Assembly: GCA_965248605.1 (NCBI GenBank)
Contig: CBDFJV010000007.1
Location: forward strand, 1,612,001 to 1,676,000
Source: CAUZJF01 sp965248605
GTDB taxonomy: Bacteria > Chloroflexota > Dehalococcoidia > Lucifugimonadales > CAUZJF01
Direction: 5' to 3'
DNA: 64,000 nt
The notes beneath the pieces are model-generated. The model did not search any database. It was not told the origin of the DNA and was given only the letters and a program-made list of their open reading frames with translations. The first letter of the stretch is position 1; each line of letters begins with the position of its first letter. Positions 16,459 through 25,076 of this stretch are shown here, in pieces. The position numbers and the translations under genes were made by a program.

Positions 16459-18306
16459 ACGAGCACCCGGTCCCAAACAACCGAGACTCGATCGTGGTCC
16501 GCTGGAGATACCTCCCTCGGTTGATCAGTCTGCTGTGGCGCTTGGGCCCGATGGAGACATCCGTCATCGCGGCCGTAGCGTTGATTTCCGGAGTAGTACC
16601 CTTGATCGCGCTGGTCGTTCTACAGCGTTTGGTGGATAGCGTGGTTGACGTGGTCATGAGAGAAGAGGGCGTCGGTACGGCGATGGCCTGGGTGGCCGCA
16701 TTTCTCGGAGTCACCCTGCTCGAGCGGGCCGTCGAAGAAGTCAACGGGTGGCTGAGGAACGACGTCGTGTCCCGTCTTTTCGTCAAAGCCGAGGGTGAGC
16801 TTCTGGCGAAAGCGAGCAGTTTGCCCCTGGCCGCGTTCGAAAGTCCGGCCTCCTACGATCGGCTGCACCGTGCTCGACGTGGTCTCAACGAAGGACTGTG
16901 GGGAAACATGGACAGCCTCTTCCTTCTGCCGGGCGTTTTGGTGGCGGCCCTCGGCGCCCTTGCGTACCTGGCCACGGCCCATCCGGTGCTGCCTTTGATG
17001 CTGGTCGTCGGCATGGTGCCGGCGAATATATATACGGGGACGGTATTCAGGAAAGTCTGGCTTCTCAGCGGCCAGCAGACTGGGTCCGAACGGAGGGCCC
17101 AGTACCTTACCGAACTCATGACTAAGCGGGAGCCAGCAGCAGAGGTGCGACTCTTCCGGCTCGGGCCCCACTTGATCGAGTCTCGCAGGACGTTGGTCAC
17201 CAGGCTGAGACGCGAGCGGGATCGACTTGGCCAACGAGCACATGCGGAGAGTGAGCATCCACGCGGCGGCGGACCAGGTCTCCTTTGGAGCGGTAATCGC
17301 CGGAGTTGTAGTAATGATCCTGCGTGGGTCGCTGTCGGTCGGCCACTTTGCGTCGTACCTGGCGGCAGCCCAAAGGTTCAAGCAGTACATGATGTCGACG
17401 ATGTACGGCTTCATGAACACCGACACCGACCTCCGGTACGTCGCGGACCTGATCGACTACCTCGAAGAGGGAGAGTCCGAGGTGGCACCAGCGGTCGTCG
17501 GTGGAACGGTCCCTGCCCCTGACGCGGAGCGGCCGACCCGCGACAACGCTGACCGCGAGATCGTGTTTCAAGGCGTGTCCTTTGCCTACCCCGGCTCCGA
17601 CAAGCTCGTCCTGGAGTCAGTCGACCTGACGATCGGGCCGGGGGAACGAATCGCCCTGGTGGGCAGGAACGGAGCGGGCAAGAGCACCCTCGCGAAGCTG
17701 CTTCTGGGTCTGTACCCACCGACTGACGGCCGGATCCAGGTCGACGGCGTCGACCTGGCCAATCTGGACCCTCTGGAATGGCGCGGTCACGTGGCCGCCG
17801 TCTTCCAGGACTACATGCGATTCGAGATCACCGCCCAGGACAACATAGTTTTCGGAGACCTGCCAAGACGGGACGACGCGCGCGCGATGGAGCTGGCCGC
17901 CGTAAGAAGCGGAGCCGCGGAGATGATCGGCACCCTACCAGCAGGATACAGCACCATGCTCGGCAGGGCTTTCGACGAGACAGGCCAGGACATCTCCAGC
18001 GGCCAGTGGCAGCGGCTCGCCAGCGCTCGTGCATACTTCCGCGAGGCGCCGGTCCTGGTACTTGACGAGCCCACCGCCGCCCTCGATGCCAAGGCCGAGG
18101 TAGAGGTCTATCGTCGATTCAAGGAGCTTTCCGATGGCAAGACCGTGCTGTTCATCTCGCATCGGCTTGGCTCCGCACGGCTGGCCGATCGGATAGTATT
18201 CCTCGAGGACGGGCGCGTCGTCGAGAATGGTACGCACGATGAGCTTCTCGCCCGGCAGGGCAAGTACGCGCACATCTACTCGGTCCAGGCGGAGTGGTAC
18301 CGGTGA
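16455..18306 (+). pseudogene. ABC exporter subunit 2 (permease-ATPase), frameshift near 17217-17226
   Basis: This partner starts at GTG 16455, overlapping the previous stop by four bases. The membrane domain reads cleanly to about residue 254 (RLRRERD), then must move by one base to continue as DLANEHMRRVSIHAAADQV. Removing one G from the GGG at about 17218-17220 restores the frame. The nucleotide-binding domain is complete: Walker A GRNGAGKST, signature SSGQW, Walker B VLVLDEPTAALD and H-loop ISHRLGS. The restored length of about 616 residues equals that of subunit 1. With both subunits broken by different lesions, the exporter is probably inactive, unless the changes are errors in the assembly. 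Confidence 0.85.
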
Positions 18307-18431
18307 CCGCCCCGACACGTGTACTCCAAGCATGAAAGGCCCCGCTGAACACAGGTCGCCCACTGGCCCCACCACGAGCTGCTACCGCACCATCGGGCCC
18401 AGGATTCAGAGTCTGATCCAAGGATTCTTGT

Positions 18432-18719
18432 TTAGTTCCAATGGTGAGCCAGCCCGTCCATGCGGTCAGCTTCGCTGCTGAGGAACGTACCTAGTCCCCG
18501 GAGATCCTGAGCCTCGAAAGGGCCTATCTGGAATCGGGCAGTGCTCGTGGTAATCTCTATTTGAGAGAGCCAGCCTTCCTGGTCTCCAATCTCTACCTTT
18601 GCGATAACATGAGTCTCGCCCGACTCACCATCTTTTATCCAGAAGTAACGCCCTGGCGGAAGCAGGTTTCCCTCTCCACCAACGACCACCTTACTGTCAT
18701 ATGTCCTTTTTCGCGCCAT
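18432..18719 (-). CDS. Hypothetical small protein
   Basis: This 95-residue soluble protein begins at ATG 18719 with ggagag eight bases upstream. The sequence alternates beta-prone segments (YFWIKDGESGETHVIAKVEI, then IEITTSTARFQIGPFEAQDL), suggesting a small beta sandwich or barrel. There is no signal peptide or known motif. It lies downstream of, and convergent with, the ABC exporter genes and shows no obvious operon partner. Function unknown. Confidence 0.5.
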   Translation of the reverse strand: MARKRTYDSKVVVGGEGNLLPPGRYFWIKDGESGETHVIAKVEIGDQEGWLSQIEITTSTARFQIGPFEAQDLRGLGTFLSSEADRMDGLAHHWN

Positions 18720-18845
18720 AGCGATTGCTCTCCAAACTGCTGGCTTTAGCGGGGGTCGCAGGATAACGATTAGATGCCTCTCCCCGTCTCACGAGACCTG
18801 TTCGCTCCTGATACCTGCCAAAGCCGCTGACGGGTGTCGGTCTGC

Positions 18846-19187
18846 TTAGCTGACAGCTCGTCCCTTCCCGGAGGCGACGGACTCGGCATCGCGAGCCGTA
18901 GAGTCCTTTCCCTCCTTCGCCAGCTTATCTCTCTCGTCCCGTATTCTGTCGTCTAGCCACCGCTTAAGAAGGACCTGGTAACCGATGCCCTGCCTGCGCG
19001 CGAAAGCCTTGAGTATAGCTAACATCTCGTTTGGCACGCGAAGGCTGATGCTTGTGGAAGCCCCAACCTTTGGAATAGCTTCGGGCGCATCCTGCCAGCC
19101 GCGGGTAGTCAATACGCCACGGTCCCAATCTTCCGCCTCGCGTTCAAGTTCTTCTCGCGAAGCTGGTTTATGGTTCGGCGTATTCAT
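18846..19187 (-). CDS. brnA: BrnA-like antitoxin
   Basis: This is a 113-residue protein starting at ATG 19187, overlapping the toxin stop as ATGA. The region SISLRVPNEMLAILKAFARRQGIGYQVLLKRWLDDRI is the ribbon-helix-helix DNA-binding and dimerisation domain found in BrnA antitoxins. The N-terminal acidic part and the Ala-Pro-Glu segment probably bind and neutralise the toxin. The gene order (toxin first, antitoxin second, short overlap) is that of brnTA. The antitoxin would also repress the operon through the octamer repeats at 19557-19574. Confidence 0.75.
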   Translation of the reverse strand: MNTPNHKPASREELEREAEDWDRGVLTTRGWQDAPEAIPKVGASTSISLRVPNEMLAILKAFARRQGIGYQVLLKRWLDDRIRDERDKLAKEGKDSTARDAESVASGKGRAVS

Positions 19188-19555
19188 CTGTACGTCTCCC
19201 AATAGGCTCGTCCCTCAACGGGCTCGAAAGCCGTTATTGGCGTTAAGTACCTGATATTGCCTTCCTTCCAATCTTCACAGACTACGAAAAGCCAGCGGTC
19301 GTTTCGAGTTGCACCCCAGAAGACAGTCCGATTCGGGTGATCGCGGTGACGCCTCGCCTCAACGTACGGTGGCACCTCGAAAAGGACTTCTTCGACCTCG
19401 TCTTCGGTGATTCCGTGATGCTCGCGAATGTGGCGGGCTCCGAACTTCGAGCTTTCCCGCTCCCATACGATCTTAATTCCCGCCATCTGCGGGCTTGGGT
19501 CGGTAGGTGGTTCAAGGTATTCATCGAGATGGCGAAGGAGCTCATCGTCACCCAT
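19184..19555 (-). CDS. brnT: BrnT-like ribonuclease toxin
   Basis: The domain from IKIVWERESSKFGARHIREHHG to RYLTPITAFEP matches BrnT: an initial Trp-Glu-x4-Lys region, a helix with His-Ile-x-Glu-His-Gly, the ITEDEVEEVL helix, and a final beta sheet ending with the Arg-x-Leu-Thr-Pro-Ile segment. BrnT cleaves RNA and is held inactive by BrnA. ATG 19555 is preferred because the upstream DNA is an operator-like repeat. The longer start at 19588 would make that repeat coding, and a shorter start at the Met before Ala-Gly-Ile-Lys is also possible, as canonical BrnT begins near there. Confidence 0.7.
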   Translation of the reverse strand: MGDDELLRHLDEYLEPPTDPSPQMAGIKIVWERESSKFGARHIREHHGITEDEVEEVLFEVPPYVEARRHRDHPNRTVFWGATRNDRWLFVVCEDWKEGNIRYLTPITAFEPVEGRAYWETYR

Positions 19556-19556
19556 C

Positions 19557-19574
19557 GTATATACGTGTATATAC
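19557..19574. promoter_or_regulatory. Candidate brnTA operator (two palindromic octamers)
   Basis: GTATATAC, itself self-complementary, occurs twice (19557-19564 and 19567-19574) separated by GT, immediately upstream of the toxin start. Paired short palindromes at a toxin-antitoxin promoter are the usual target of RHH antitoxins. Confidence 0.5.
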
Positions 19575-19645
19575 AGCTTAGACCGCAATCGTTAGGCAGT
19601 CAACCTCTTCGTCGGCTTTGGGCCATGCCACAAGTATTATCCCGG

Positions 19646-20518
19646 TCACAATCTCACCCGCGACAGGAACTCCGGGACGCCCTGGATACCGAGGTTTAGC
19701 CGAAACAGAGCGCCCGCCATCTCCCCATTAGTGGCCTTGTCGCCTCCGCCGGCCGTTGTCACGTAGATGTCCGTGTAGTCGTCGCCGCCGAAGGTGAGGC
19801 TGGTCGGGGCGTCCGTCGGAATGTCGACGCGATGGTCCAGCGCTCCGTCGGGGGTGTACCTGAAAACTGCCGAGCCGCCATACCTGGCCGACCAGACGCA
19901 GCCCGACGCATCCACGGTCATGCCGTCTGGGACTCCCTCGTCCTCGGGAGTCGTGACAAAACCGCGGCGGTTCGAGAGCGCCCCGGTTTCCAGGTCGTAG
20001 TCGAACAGGTCGATCGTCCGATCGAAGGTGTCCGTAAAGTACATGCCGGTGCGGTCAGGCGTGAACCCCATCCCGTTGGCGATGGTGACGCTCTCGAGAA
20101 CTTTGGTGACGGAGCCGTCGACGTCCAGCCGGTACAGGCTGCCGAGCCTGTCCCACCCCCGGTCAGGGTCCATGTGCATGGTCCCGCAGAACACTCGCCC
20201 GGCCGTGTCGACGAATACGTCGTTGAAGCGGTTCTCCTCCTCGCCGGGAATGCCTTCGACGATGTATTCGATATCGCCGTCTCGCCAGTGGGCGATGACG
20301 CCTTTGGCCATGAAGAGCAGCAGGGTGCCGTCCTCCTGGATGGTGAACCCGCCTACCATATCGCCCTCGTAGAACTGCTCGTGAGTACCGGTGGCGGGAT
20401 CGTATCGGAACATGCGGCCCGACTCGATATCGCCCCAGTACAGCCGCTTCTCCAGTGGATGCCAGAGGGGTCCTTCGCCGGTGATGCATGCGTAGTCGGC
20501 GATCAGCTCAGGTTCCAA
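19646..20518 (-). CDS. SMP-30/gluconolactonase-family hydrolase
   Basis: This soluble six-bladed propeller has about 290 residues and belongs to the SMP-30/LRE family, which hydrolyses sugar or other lactones with a divalent metal. Family marks are GEGPLWHPLEKRLYWGDI at the start (metal-binding Glu in Gly-Glu-Gly-Pro), NRFNDVFVDTAGRVFCGTM (metal-binding Asn), IANGMGFTPD and GVPDGMTVDASGCVW (Asp). TTG 20518 is preferred because aaggagg stands five bases upstream; an ATG at 20545 has no ribosome binding site. It stands alone near a GNAT gene. Substrate specificity cannot be assigned. Confidence 0.85.
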   Translation of the reverse strand: MEPELIADYACITGEGPLWHPLEKRLYWGDIESGRMFRYDPATGTHEQFYEGDMVGGFTIQEDGTLLLFMAKGVIAHWRDGDIEYIVEGIPGEEENRFNDVFVDTAGRVFCGTMHMDPDRGWDRLGSLYRLDVDGSVTKVLESVTIANGMGFTPDRTGMYFTDTFDRTIDLFDYDLETGALSNRRGFVTTPEDEGVPDGMTVDASGCVWSARYGGSAVFRYTPDGALDHRVDIPTDAPTSLTFGGDDYTDIYVTTAGGGDKATNGEMAGALFRLNLGIQGVPEFLSRVRL

Positions 20519-20717
20519 TTCATCCTCCTTGGCTTGGTGTTGCACCTGTACGCAGAACGTGTCGCACCCACGGTCCTCTGTCTGCTAGCCGCGCAGACTT
20601 GCTCCCACCTGCCCGCCCACGAGGATGTTTTGCTGAGGGGGACGCCCCCCTTCGACGAAGCTCAGGGCAGGCTCTCAAACCCCCGTCAAAGGGGCGACCC
20701 CTTTGTAATCCCCCGGA

Positions 20718-21674
20718 CTACATAGCGAGGCGGACGGCCTCGATCGACTCCCCATCGAAATCAAAGGGAGCGCCCGATCCGGCAGGGCGGAATCCTAGCG
20801 ACTCGAATGCCCCTCGTTTCTCTTCGTCCTCGATCGGGATGTCGGCCCAGACGGGCGAAGCGGATCGAACCTCAGCCCAAGCCGACGCAGCATTGAGGAG
20901 CTCGGGCCACGTATCCGAAAAGCGCGCGTGGCTAAAGCCGTCCACCTGACAGCCGCCCTGTTCGTCGAGGCGAGCGCTTGAGAGCCCTACGACTCGGCCG
21001 TCGGCGGCGACGGCGCTGAACCACTCCCCTTTATCGTTGTTTCTGATGGCATCGTAGCGTCGGTAGAGGCTCATGCACGACCGCTGGACAGAGTATCGTG
21101 TCGAATACATCGAAACGTTGGTGTCCAGTACAAACCAGTCGTGTGGCGTTACCAGCAACGGGATCATTGGGATCCGTTCACTGGGCGTCGCGATGCCAAC
21201 CTTGACGGGAGCCCGTGCGCGAAATTGATCGGCGAGGAACTCCTCCGGCGACTCGTCCGCGCTAATGTTCACCATCACGTTTGCGTTCGCTAGCTTACGC
21301 CACCCAAGACGCCGGTAGATCCGGGCAGCCGGACCATTCCCCGTGCCCAGGAACACCGCCTTGCCATCGAGATCGCGAAAGTCCTCCACCGCCGACGTGC
21401 ACAACTTGGTAGCGATGCCCGCACCACGGTACGCAGGGGCCGTCGCCACTCCAGCCAGTCCTCCCAGCGACGGCGCGCGGTTCGATGTTGCCAGGTGGCA
21501 AGTGCCGGCCAAGTCACCAGAGCGCCTGGTCAGGTAAACAACGTGTCGGTTGTGCTCTACTTCGGCCCCCAGGTGGGCGTCTAACGGTACGTCGTGGGGT
21601 TCGCCGAAGATATCGTCCCAAAAGCCTATCAGCTCCTTCGCAAGACTTTCAGGCAGGGGAGCCTCGAACCTCAC
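20718..21674 (-). CDS. GNAT-family N-acetyltransferase
   Basis: This 318-residue protein has a clear acetyl-CoA-binding motif A in the N-terminal half: GLAGVATAPAYRGAGIATKL, followed by LGTGNGPAARIYRRLGWRKL. The C-terminal half (about residues 175-318) has a second, weaker acetyltransferase-like fold with GRVVGLSSAR and ending ESLGFRPAG, so it may be a tandem GNAT. It probably starts at GTG 21674. Such proteins acetylate amines on small molecules or proteins; the substrate is unknown. The 170 bases between it and the SMP-30 gene are repeat-like. Confidence 0.8.
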   Translation of the reverse strand: MRFEAPLPESLAKELIGFWDDIFGEPHDVPLDAHLGAEVEHNRHVVYLTRRSGDLAGTCHLATSNRAPSLGGLAGVATAPAYRGAGIATKLCTSAVEDFRDLDGKAVFLGTGNGPAARIYRRLGWRKLANANVMVNISADESPEEFLADQFRARAPVKVGIATPSERIPMIPLLVTPHDWFVLDTNVSMYSTRYSVQRSCMSLYRRYDAIRNNDKGEWFSAVAADGRVVGLSSARLDEQGGCQVDGFSHARFSDTWPELLNAASAWAEVRSASPVWADIPIEDEEKRGAFESLGFRPAGSGAPFDFDGESIEAVRLAM

Positions 21675-21748
21675 CAGTGGGGACCTCGCGCGGTGGCTTT
21701 CGCGGCGCGAGTATACTGACGGCTAGCTAGGAGTGTCAATCCAGCTCG

Positions 21749-21764
21749 TCACAGGGGTATGGCT
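21749..21764 (+). repeat. 16-bp direct repeat, left of the IS
   Basis: TCACAGGGGTATGGCT here is repeated exactly at 23180-23195. The two copies bound the transposase gene and its terminal repeats and are best read as a target-site duplication. Confidence 0.8.
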
Positions 21765-23179
21765 GTTGTAGTTCTGTCAATATGTCACCCCTGACTGTTC
21801 AGTGATTTTGTCCTGGCGGGTGATTTGAAGGGCCTTCGCCAGGGGTGGTCGGGGGCTGGTCTTCGAGGTATAGGCAAGGCGCCCGGGGGCGCCTTGCCTA
21901 TACCTGTGTCTTGGCTCGTGTTGCCCTGTGGTGGGTTCTGGGCACGGAGAGACACTGTGCGTGGGGCAGCCTCCTCGGTGAGCAGGACACGGTCTTGATA
22001 GGTGACGAAGAGCTCTCCGTCCAGCCGTTGTTGGACTTCGACTCGTGCCCGGGCATAGCTGGCCCGATGGGGGTCGGGCAGTAGCTGGAGCGTGCGACCT
22101 TCGAAACGCACGGTGTTGTCTGCCGCTACGGTCCGCTGGTGCTTGAAGCAGAGGATGCCAGCGAGGTCCGTTCCCGCAGGGAGGCCCCTGTAGGCCGATC
22201 CCGGCTGAGCAGGGGGAACGCCGAACCGGACGTTGAATCGGGGCAGGAAGTCCACCAGCAGAGCATTGGCCTCCTCTAGCGTGCTGACTCCGGCCAGCCG
22301 CAGCTCTGTCAGCAGCCGGTCTTGGAAGGTCCCCCATAGTCGTTCGATGCGGCCCTTGGCCTGGGGCGAATGTGCGAGGATCAACCGGATGCCCAGCTCA
22401 TCAAGCGCACGGCCCACTTGCCTCCGGGGAGTCTGGCCCGCCAGCTGCTCCTGGAGGGTCTCATGCTGAGCGCGGCTCACCATGAAGATGCTGTGGCGAT
22501 CGCTGTAGAGGGCAAGCGGGGTGCCCTTGTGTTGGATGACCCCTTGCAACAACAGCATGTAGCCGTCTGAGTCCTCTTGTTCACGGAAGCATCCGTAGGG
22601 AACCGTGCCCGTGGCGTCCCGATGCCACATCGGGATGAGCGTGAGCCAGGGACCGCGTCCTTCGAGCCAGTTGTGGCGGCTGCCGTCCACTTGGAGCATC
22701 ATCCCCTCCTGAGGATAGCGTTCGCGGCGACGACGGTGCTTCGGCGGTCGGTGCCGGCGCGGCGTCTTGATGCCCGCCTTTAGTAGCACCCGCCGCACGG
22801 TGGACCGGGAGAGGTACAGGCCCTCGCGCTCGGCCAACAACTCGGTCAGGTGCGTGTGGTTCGCACCATCGTAAGGGCCGGCGGCAAGGGCAACTACCCG
22901 CTCACGAATAGCCTCACTGACCGTGTGCGGGGGCCGGCGGCCACGATTGCCGTGGGCGATGGCCCCTACCCCATCCCGCCGGTACGCTGCCACCAATCGA
23001 CGCACCTGTCGCACCGACAAGCCCATCAGCTCCGCCGCCTGGGCGGCCGTGAGCTCCCTTTTCTCCATCCCGTTCAAGACCATGACTCGCTGCTGCTCTT
23101 TCCTGTTCAACGTGATTGTCTCCATGGTGACATTTTCACTGAACAGCTAAGGGGTGTCACAATCAAAGACCTATCACAG
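21765..23179 (-). mobile_element. ISNCY (IS1202-like) insertion sequence
   Basis: The element is 1415 bp between 16-bp direct repeats. Its ends are imperfect inverted repeats: CACCCCTgaCTGTTCAGTGA on the left (21786-21805) against the complement of the right end near 23134-23157. One transposase gene fills it. As I recall, the IS1202 family includes a subgroup with target duplications of about 15-18 bp, which fits. It sits just upstream of the HpcH aldolase start and has replaced or displaced its native promoter region. Confidence 0.8.
21785..23125 (-). CDS. ISNCY-family DDE transposase
   Basis: This is a 446-residue transposase. The N-terminal HTH (LTAAQAAELMGLSVRQVRRL) is followed by a second one (LYLSRSTVRRVLLKAGI) and an RNase H-like DDE core with Asp in MLQVDGSRHNWLEGRG, Asp in ALYSDRHSIF and Glu in SPQAKGRIERLWGTFQDRL. 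This Asp-Gly-Ser-x-His-x-Trp and Gln-Ala-Lys-Gly pattern is characteristic of ISNCY/IS1202-type enzymes. The gene has a complete frame and an ATG start, so the element may be active. The C-terminal end runs into the left inverted repeat. Confidence 0.9.
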   Translation of the reverse strand: METITLNRKEQQRVMVLNGMEKRELTAAQAAELMGLSVRQVRRLVAAYRRDGVGAIAHGNRGRRPPHTVSEAIRERVVALAAGPYDGANHTHLTELLAEREGLYLSRSTVRRVLLKAGIKTPRRHRPPKHRRRRERYPQEGMMLQVDGSRHNWLEGRGPWLTLIPMWHRDATGTVPYGCFREQEDSDGYMLLLQGVIQHKGTPLALYSDRHSIFMVSRAQHETLQEQLAGQTPRRQVGRALDELGIRLILAHSPQAKGRIERLWGTFQDRLLTELRLAGVSTLEEANALLVDFLPRFNVRFGVPPAQPGSAYRGLPAGTDLAGILCFKHQRTVAADNTVRFEGRTLQLLPDPHRASYARARVEVQQRLDGELFVTYQDRVLLTEEAAPRTVSLRAQNPPQGNTSQDTGIGKAPPGALPIPRRPAPDHPWRRPFKSPARTKSLNSQG

Positions 23180-23195
23180 TCACAGGGGTATGGCT
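23180..23195 (+). repeat. 16-bp direct repeat, right of the IS
   Basis: This is an exact copy of 21749-21764, immediately outside the right end of the IS and 72 bases before the aldolase start codon. Confidence 0.8.
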
Positions 23196-23267
23196 TTACA
23201 AACACCCTCGGTTCCTTTAGGCTCCGCCGTTGCGGCTCAACGAAACCACAATCAGGAGACAATTCCT

Positions 23268-24053
23268 TTGATTAACCAGATGAAGGCGAAGATTAAGGAC
23301 GGAAAGGCAGTCGTTGGGAGTATCGTCAGCCTGAACCACCCCACCACGTTGCGGATGATGGGACAGGCTGGTTTCGATTTCCTGCTGATCGATACTCAAC
23401 ATTCGGCGAATGACGTGGGCGTCGTAAACGACATGATCATAGGCGCTAGGCCGACCGACTCCGCGATCATTGTCCGCGTTCCGTACAACAGACCATGGCT
23501 GATCAACTCGGCCCTGGACGTCGGCGCCGACGGAGTAATCGTGCCGCTGGTGAACACTCGCGAGGAAGCCGAGAGCGCCGTGGCGGCCGCGAAGTACCCC
23601 CCAGATGGCGTCCGGAGTTGGGGTCCGTGGAACAACGAAAAATACCTGGAGCCGCCGGGCTACTGGGCCCGCGCCAACGACGAGCTCATAGTGCTCGTCC
23701 AGATCGAGTCGCTTGAAGCCATGGAGAACATCGACGAGATCCTGTCGGTCAAGGGGCTGGACGGGACCATGGTAGGACCCACCGACCTGACGCTCTCCAT
23801 GGGGTTGCCACAGAAGTTCCCACCTGAGCTGCCCGAGGTCGACAAGATGATCCAGCGCATCCTCGCCAAGTGCAAAGAGCACAACGTGGCATTCGGCCAC
23901 TTCACGTCGACCTTCGAGGTCGCCGAGAAGTGGACCCGGCGCGGTGGCCAGATCGCGACAGTCCAGAGCGACCAGGCGTTCCTCAACACCACCGCCGCCG
24001 CGACAGTCACCCAGATCAGGGAGCTGCTAGCCGAGGTCCAGCCTGGCGCGTGA
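23268..24053 (+). CDS. HpcH/HpaI-family class II aldolase
   Basis: This 261-residue enzyme would cleave 2-keto-hydroxy acids to pyruvate or a related keto acid and an aldehyde, using a divalent metal in a TIM barrel. Family features are FDFLLIDTQHSANDV (catalytic His and Asp), GADGVIVPLVNTREEAE, VLVQIESLEAMENI (metal-binding Glu) and DGTMVGPTDLTLSMG (metal-binding Asp). The start is taken as TTG 23268, nine bases after aggag; ATG 23280 is the alternative. An IS inserted just upstream may have altered its expression. Substrate is uncertain; homologues act on aromatic-degradation or sugar-acid intermediates. Confidence 0.85.
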   Translation: MINQMKAKIKDGKAVVGSIVSLNHPTTLRMMGQAGFDFLLIDTQHSANDVGVVNDMIIGARPTDSAIIVRVPYNRPWLINSALDVGADGVIVPLVNTREEAESAVAAAKYPPDGVRSWGPWNNEKYLEPPGYWARANDELIVLVQIESLEAMENIDEILSVKGLDGTMVGPTDLTLSMGLPQKFPPELPEVDKMIQRILAKCKEHNVAFGHFTSTFEVAEKWTRRGGQIATVQSDQAFLNTTAAATVTQIRELLAEVQPGA

Positions 24054-24116
24054 CAGAAATATCCATGTAAGTTGTCAGCAATGCCCTAAAGGATGAAGAA
24101 AGGGCGGAGTCTTACC

Positions 24117-24140
24117 TCTTCTCCCGCCTCCGGGAGAAGA
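24117..24140. terminator. Hairpin between convergent genes
   Basis: TCTTCTCCCG (24117-24126) and CGGGAGAAGA (24131-24140) form a perfect 10-bp stem with a four-base loop between the convergent aldolase and rsmI genes. There is no long T-run on either side, so it is a likely but not certain bidirectional terminator. Confidence 0.55.
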
Positions 24141-24200
24141 TGAGAGATGAGGGCTCCTCTCGAGCCGCCTGACCGCCCATTCTCAGGAGGATAGGGTATC

Positions 24201-24929
24201 CTAACCTCCTCCGTCGATCTCCGCGTTCGGACTCGTCTTGCGTGATTTCCCTGCGACTACGACGGTCACCTCGCCTCTGACCTGCTGCTCGGCGAACGTC
24301 TCGACGAGTTCTGACAGCCGCCCTCGGTGCACTTGCTCGAACTTCTTCGTCAGCTCGATGCACACCGCCGCACGTCGGTCGCCCAGTACGTCGTGTGCGT
24401 CGGAGAGCAGCTTTGCCACCCTGTGAGGCGACTCGAAGATCACGAGAGTGTGAACGGCGTCTATCTCGCTCTCTAGCCAGCGCTTTCGGGGGCCAGCTCT
24501 CCGAGGCGGGAACCCCTTGAACGTGTAGCTCGCCGTCGATAGTCCGGACGCTACGAGCGCTGTATCTACCGCACTGGCCCCCGGTACGACCTCGACCCGG
24601 TGCCCGCGGTCGATAGCTGCGGAGACGATGCGGTATCCGGGATCGCTGACTCCCGGATATCCTGCATCCGAACAGAGGGCGACTGTGGTGCCCTCGTCGA
24701 GCAGTTGGAGTATTCGAGCTCCGGCGGTCTCCTCGTTGTGCTCTCGATAAGACATGATTGTCTTCGGGCTCGTGATCTCGTGTTTGGCGAAGATACGCCG
24801 GGTGCGTCGCGTGTCTTCGCAGGCCAATGCGTCGACCTCGCCCAGCACCCGAAGCGCCCGGAGCGAGATGTCCTCCAGGTTCCCTATCGGCGTGGCGACG
24901 ACGAATAGCGTCGCGGGATGTTCTTCCAC
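24201..24929 (-). CDS. rsmI: 16S rRNA 2'-O-methyltransferase RsmI
   Basis: This 242-residue enzyme methylates the 2'-OH of C1402 in 16S rRNA. Characteristic segments are LFVVATPIGNLEDISLRAL at the N-terminus, ACEDTRRTRRIFAKHEI, CSDAGYPGVSDPGYRIV (SAM-binding GYPGVSDPG loop), VPGASAVDTALVASGL, FKGFPPRRAG and FESPHRVAKLL. Length is slightly below the usual 270-290, mainly at the C-terminus. It is convergent with the aldolase gene and divergent from the sialidase-like gene. This is a housekeeping gene and marks the return to core chromosome. Confidence 0.95.
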   Translation of the reverse strand: MEEHPATLFVVATPIGNLEDISLRALRVLGEVDALACEDTRRTRRIFAKHEITSPKTIMSYREHNEETAGARILQLLDEGTTVALCSDAGYPGVSDPGYRIVSAAIDRGHRVEVVPGASAVDTALVASGLSTASYTFKGFPPRRAGPRKRWLESEIDAVHTLVIFESPHRVAKLLSDAHDVLGDRRAAVCIELTKKFEQVHRGRLSELVETFAEQQVRGEVTVVVAGKSRKTSPNAEIDGGG

Positions 24930-25076
24930 CAGTGCCTCTCTCGCAGATCTGGTTACTCGAAGTCCGACTGGAGCGCAGCCATCTTAGCACCCGTTGGCTG
25001 CACGGCGACGAGACCGTCGCGCGTGAGCACGGTGCTACAATCGCGCGACAACCCGCGACGCCGATGGAGGGACCCG

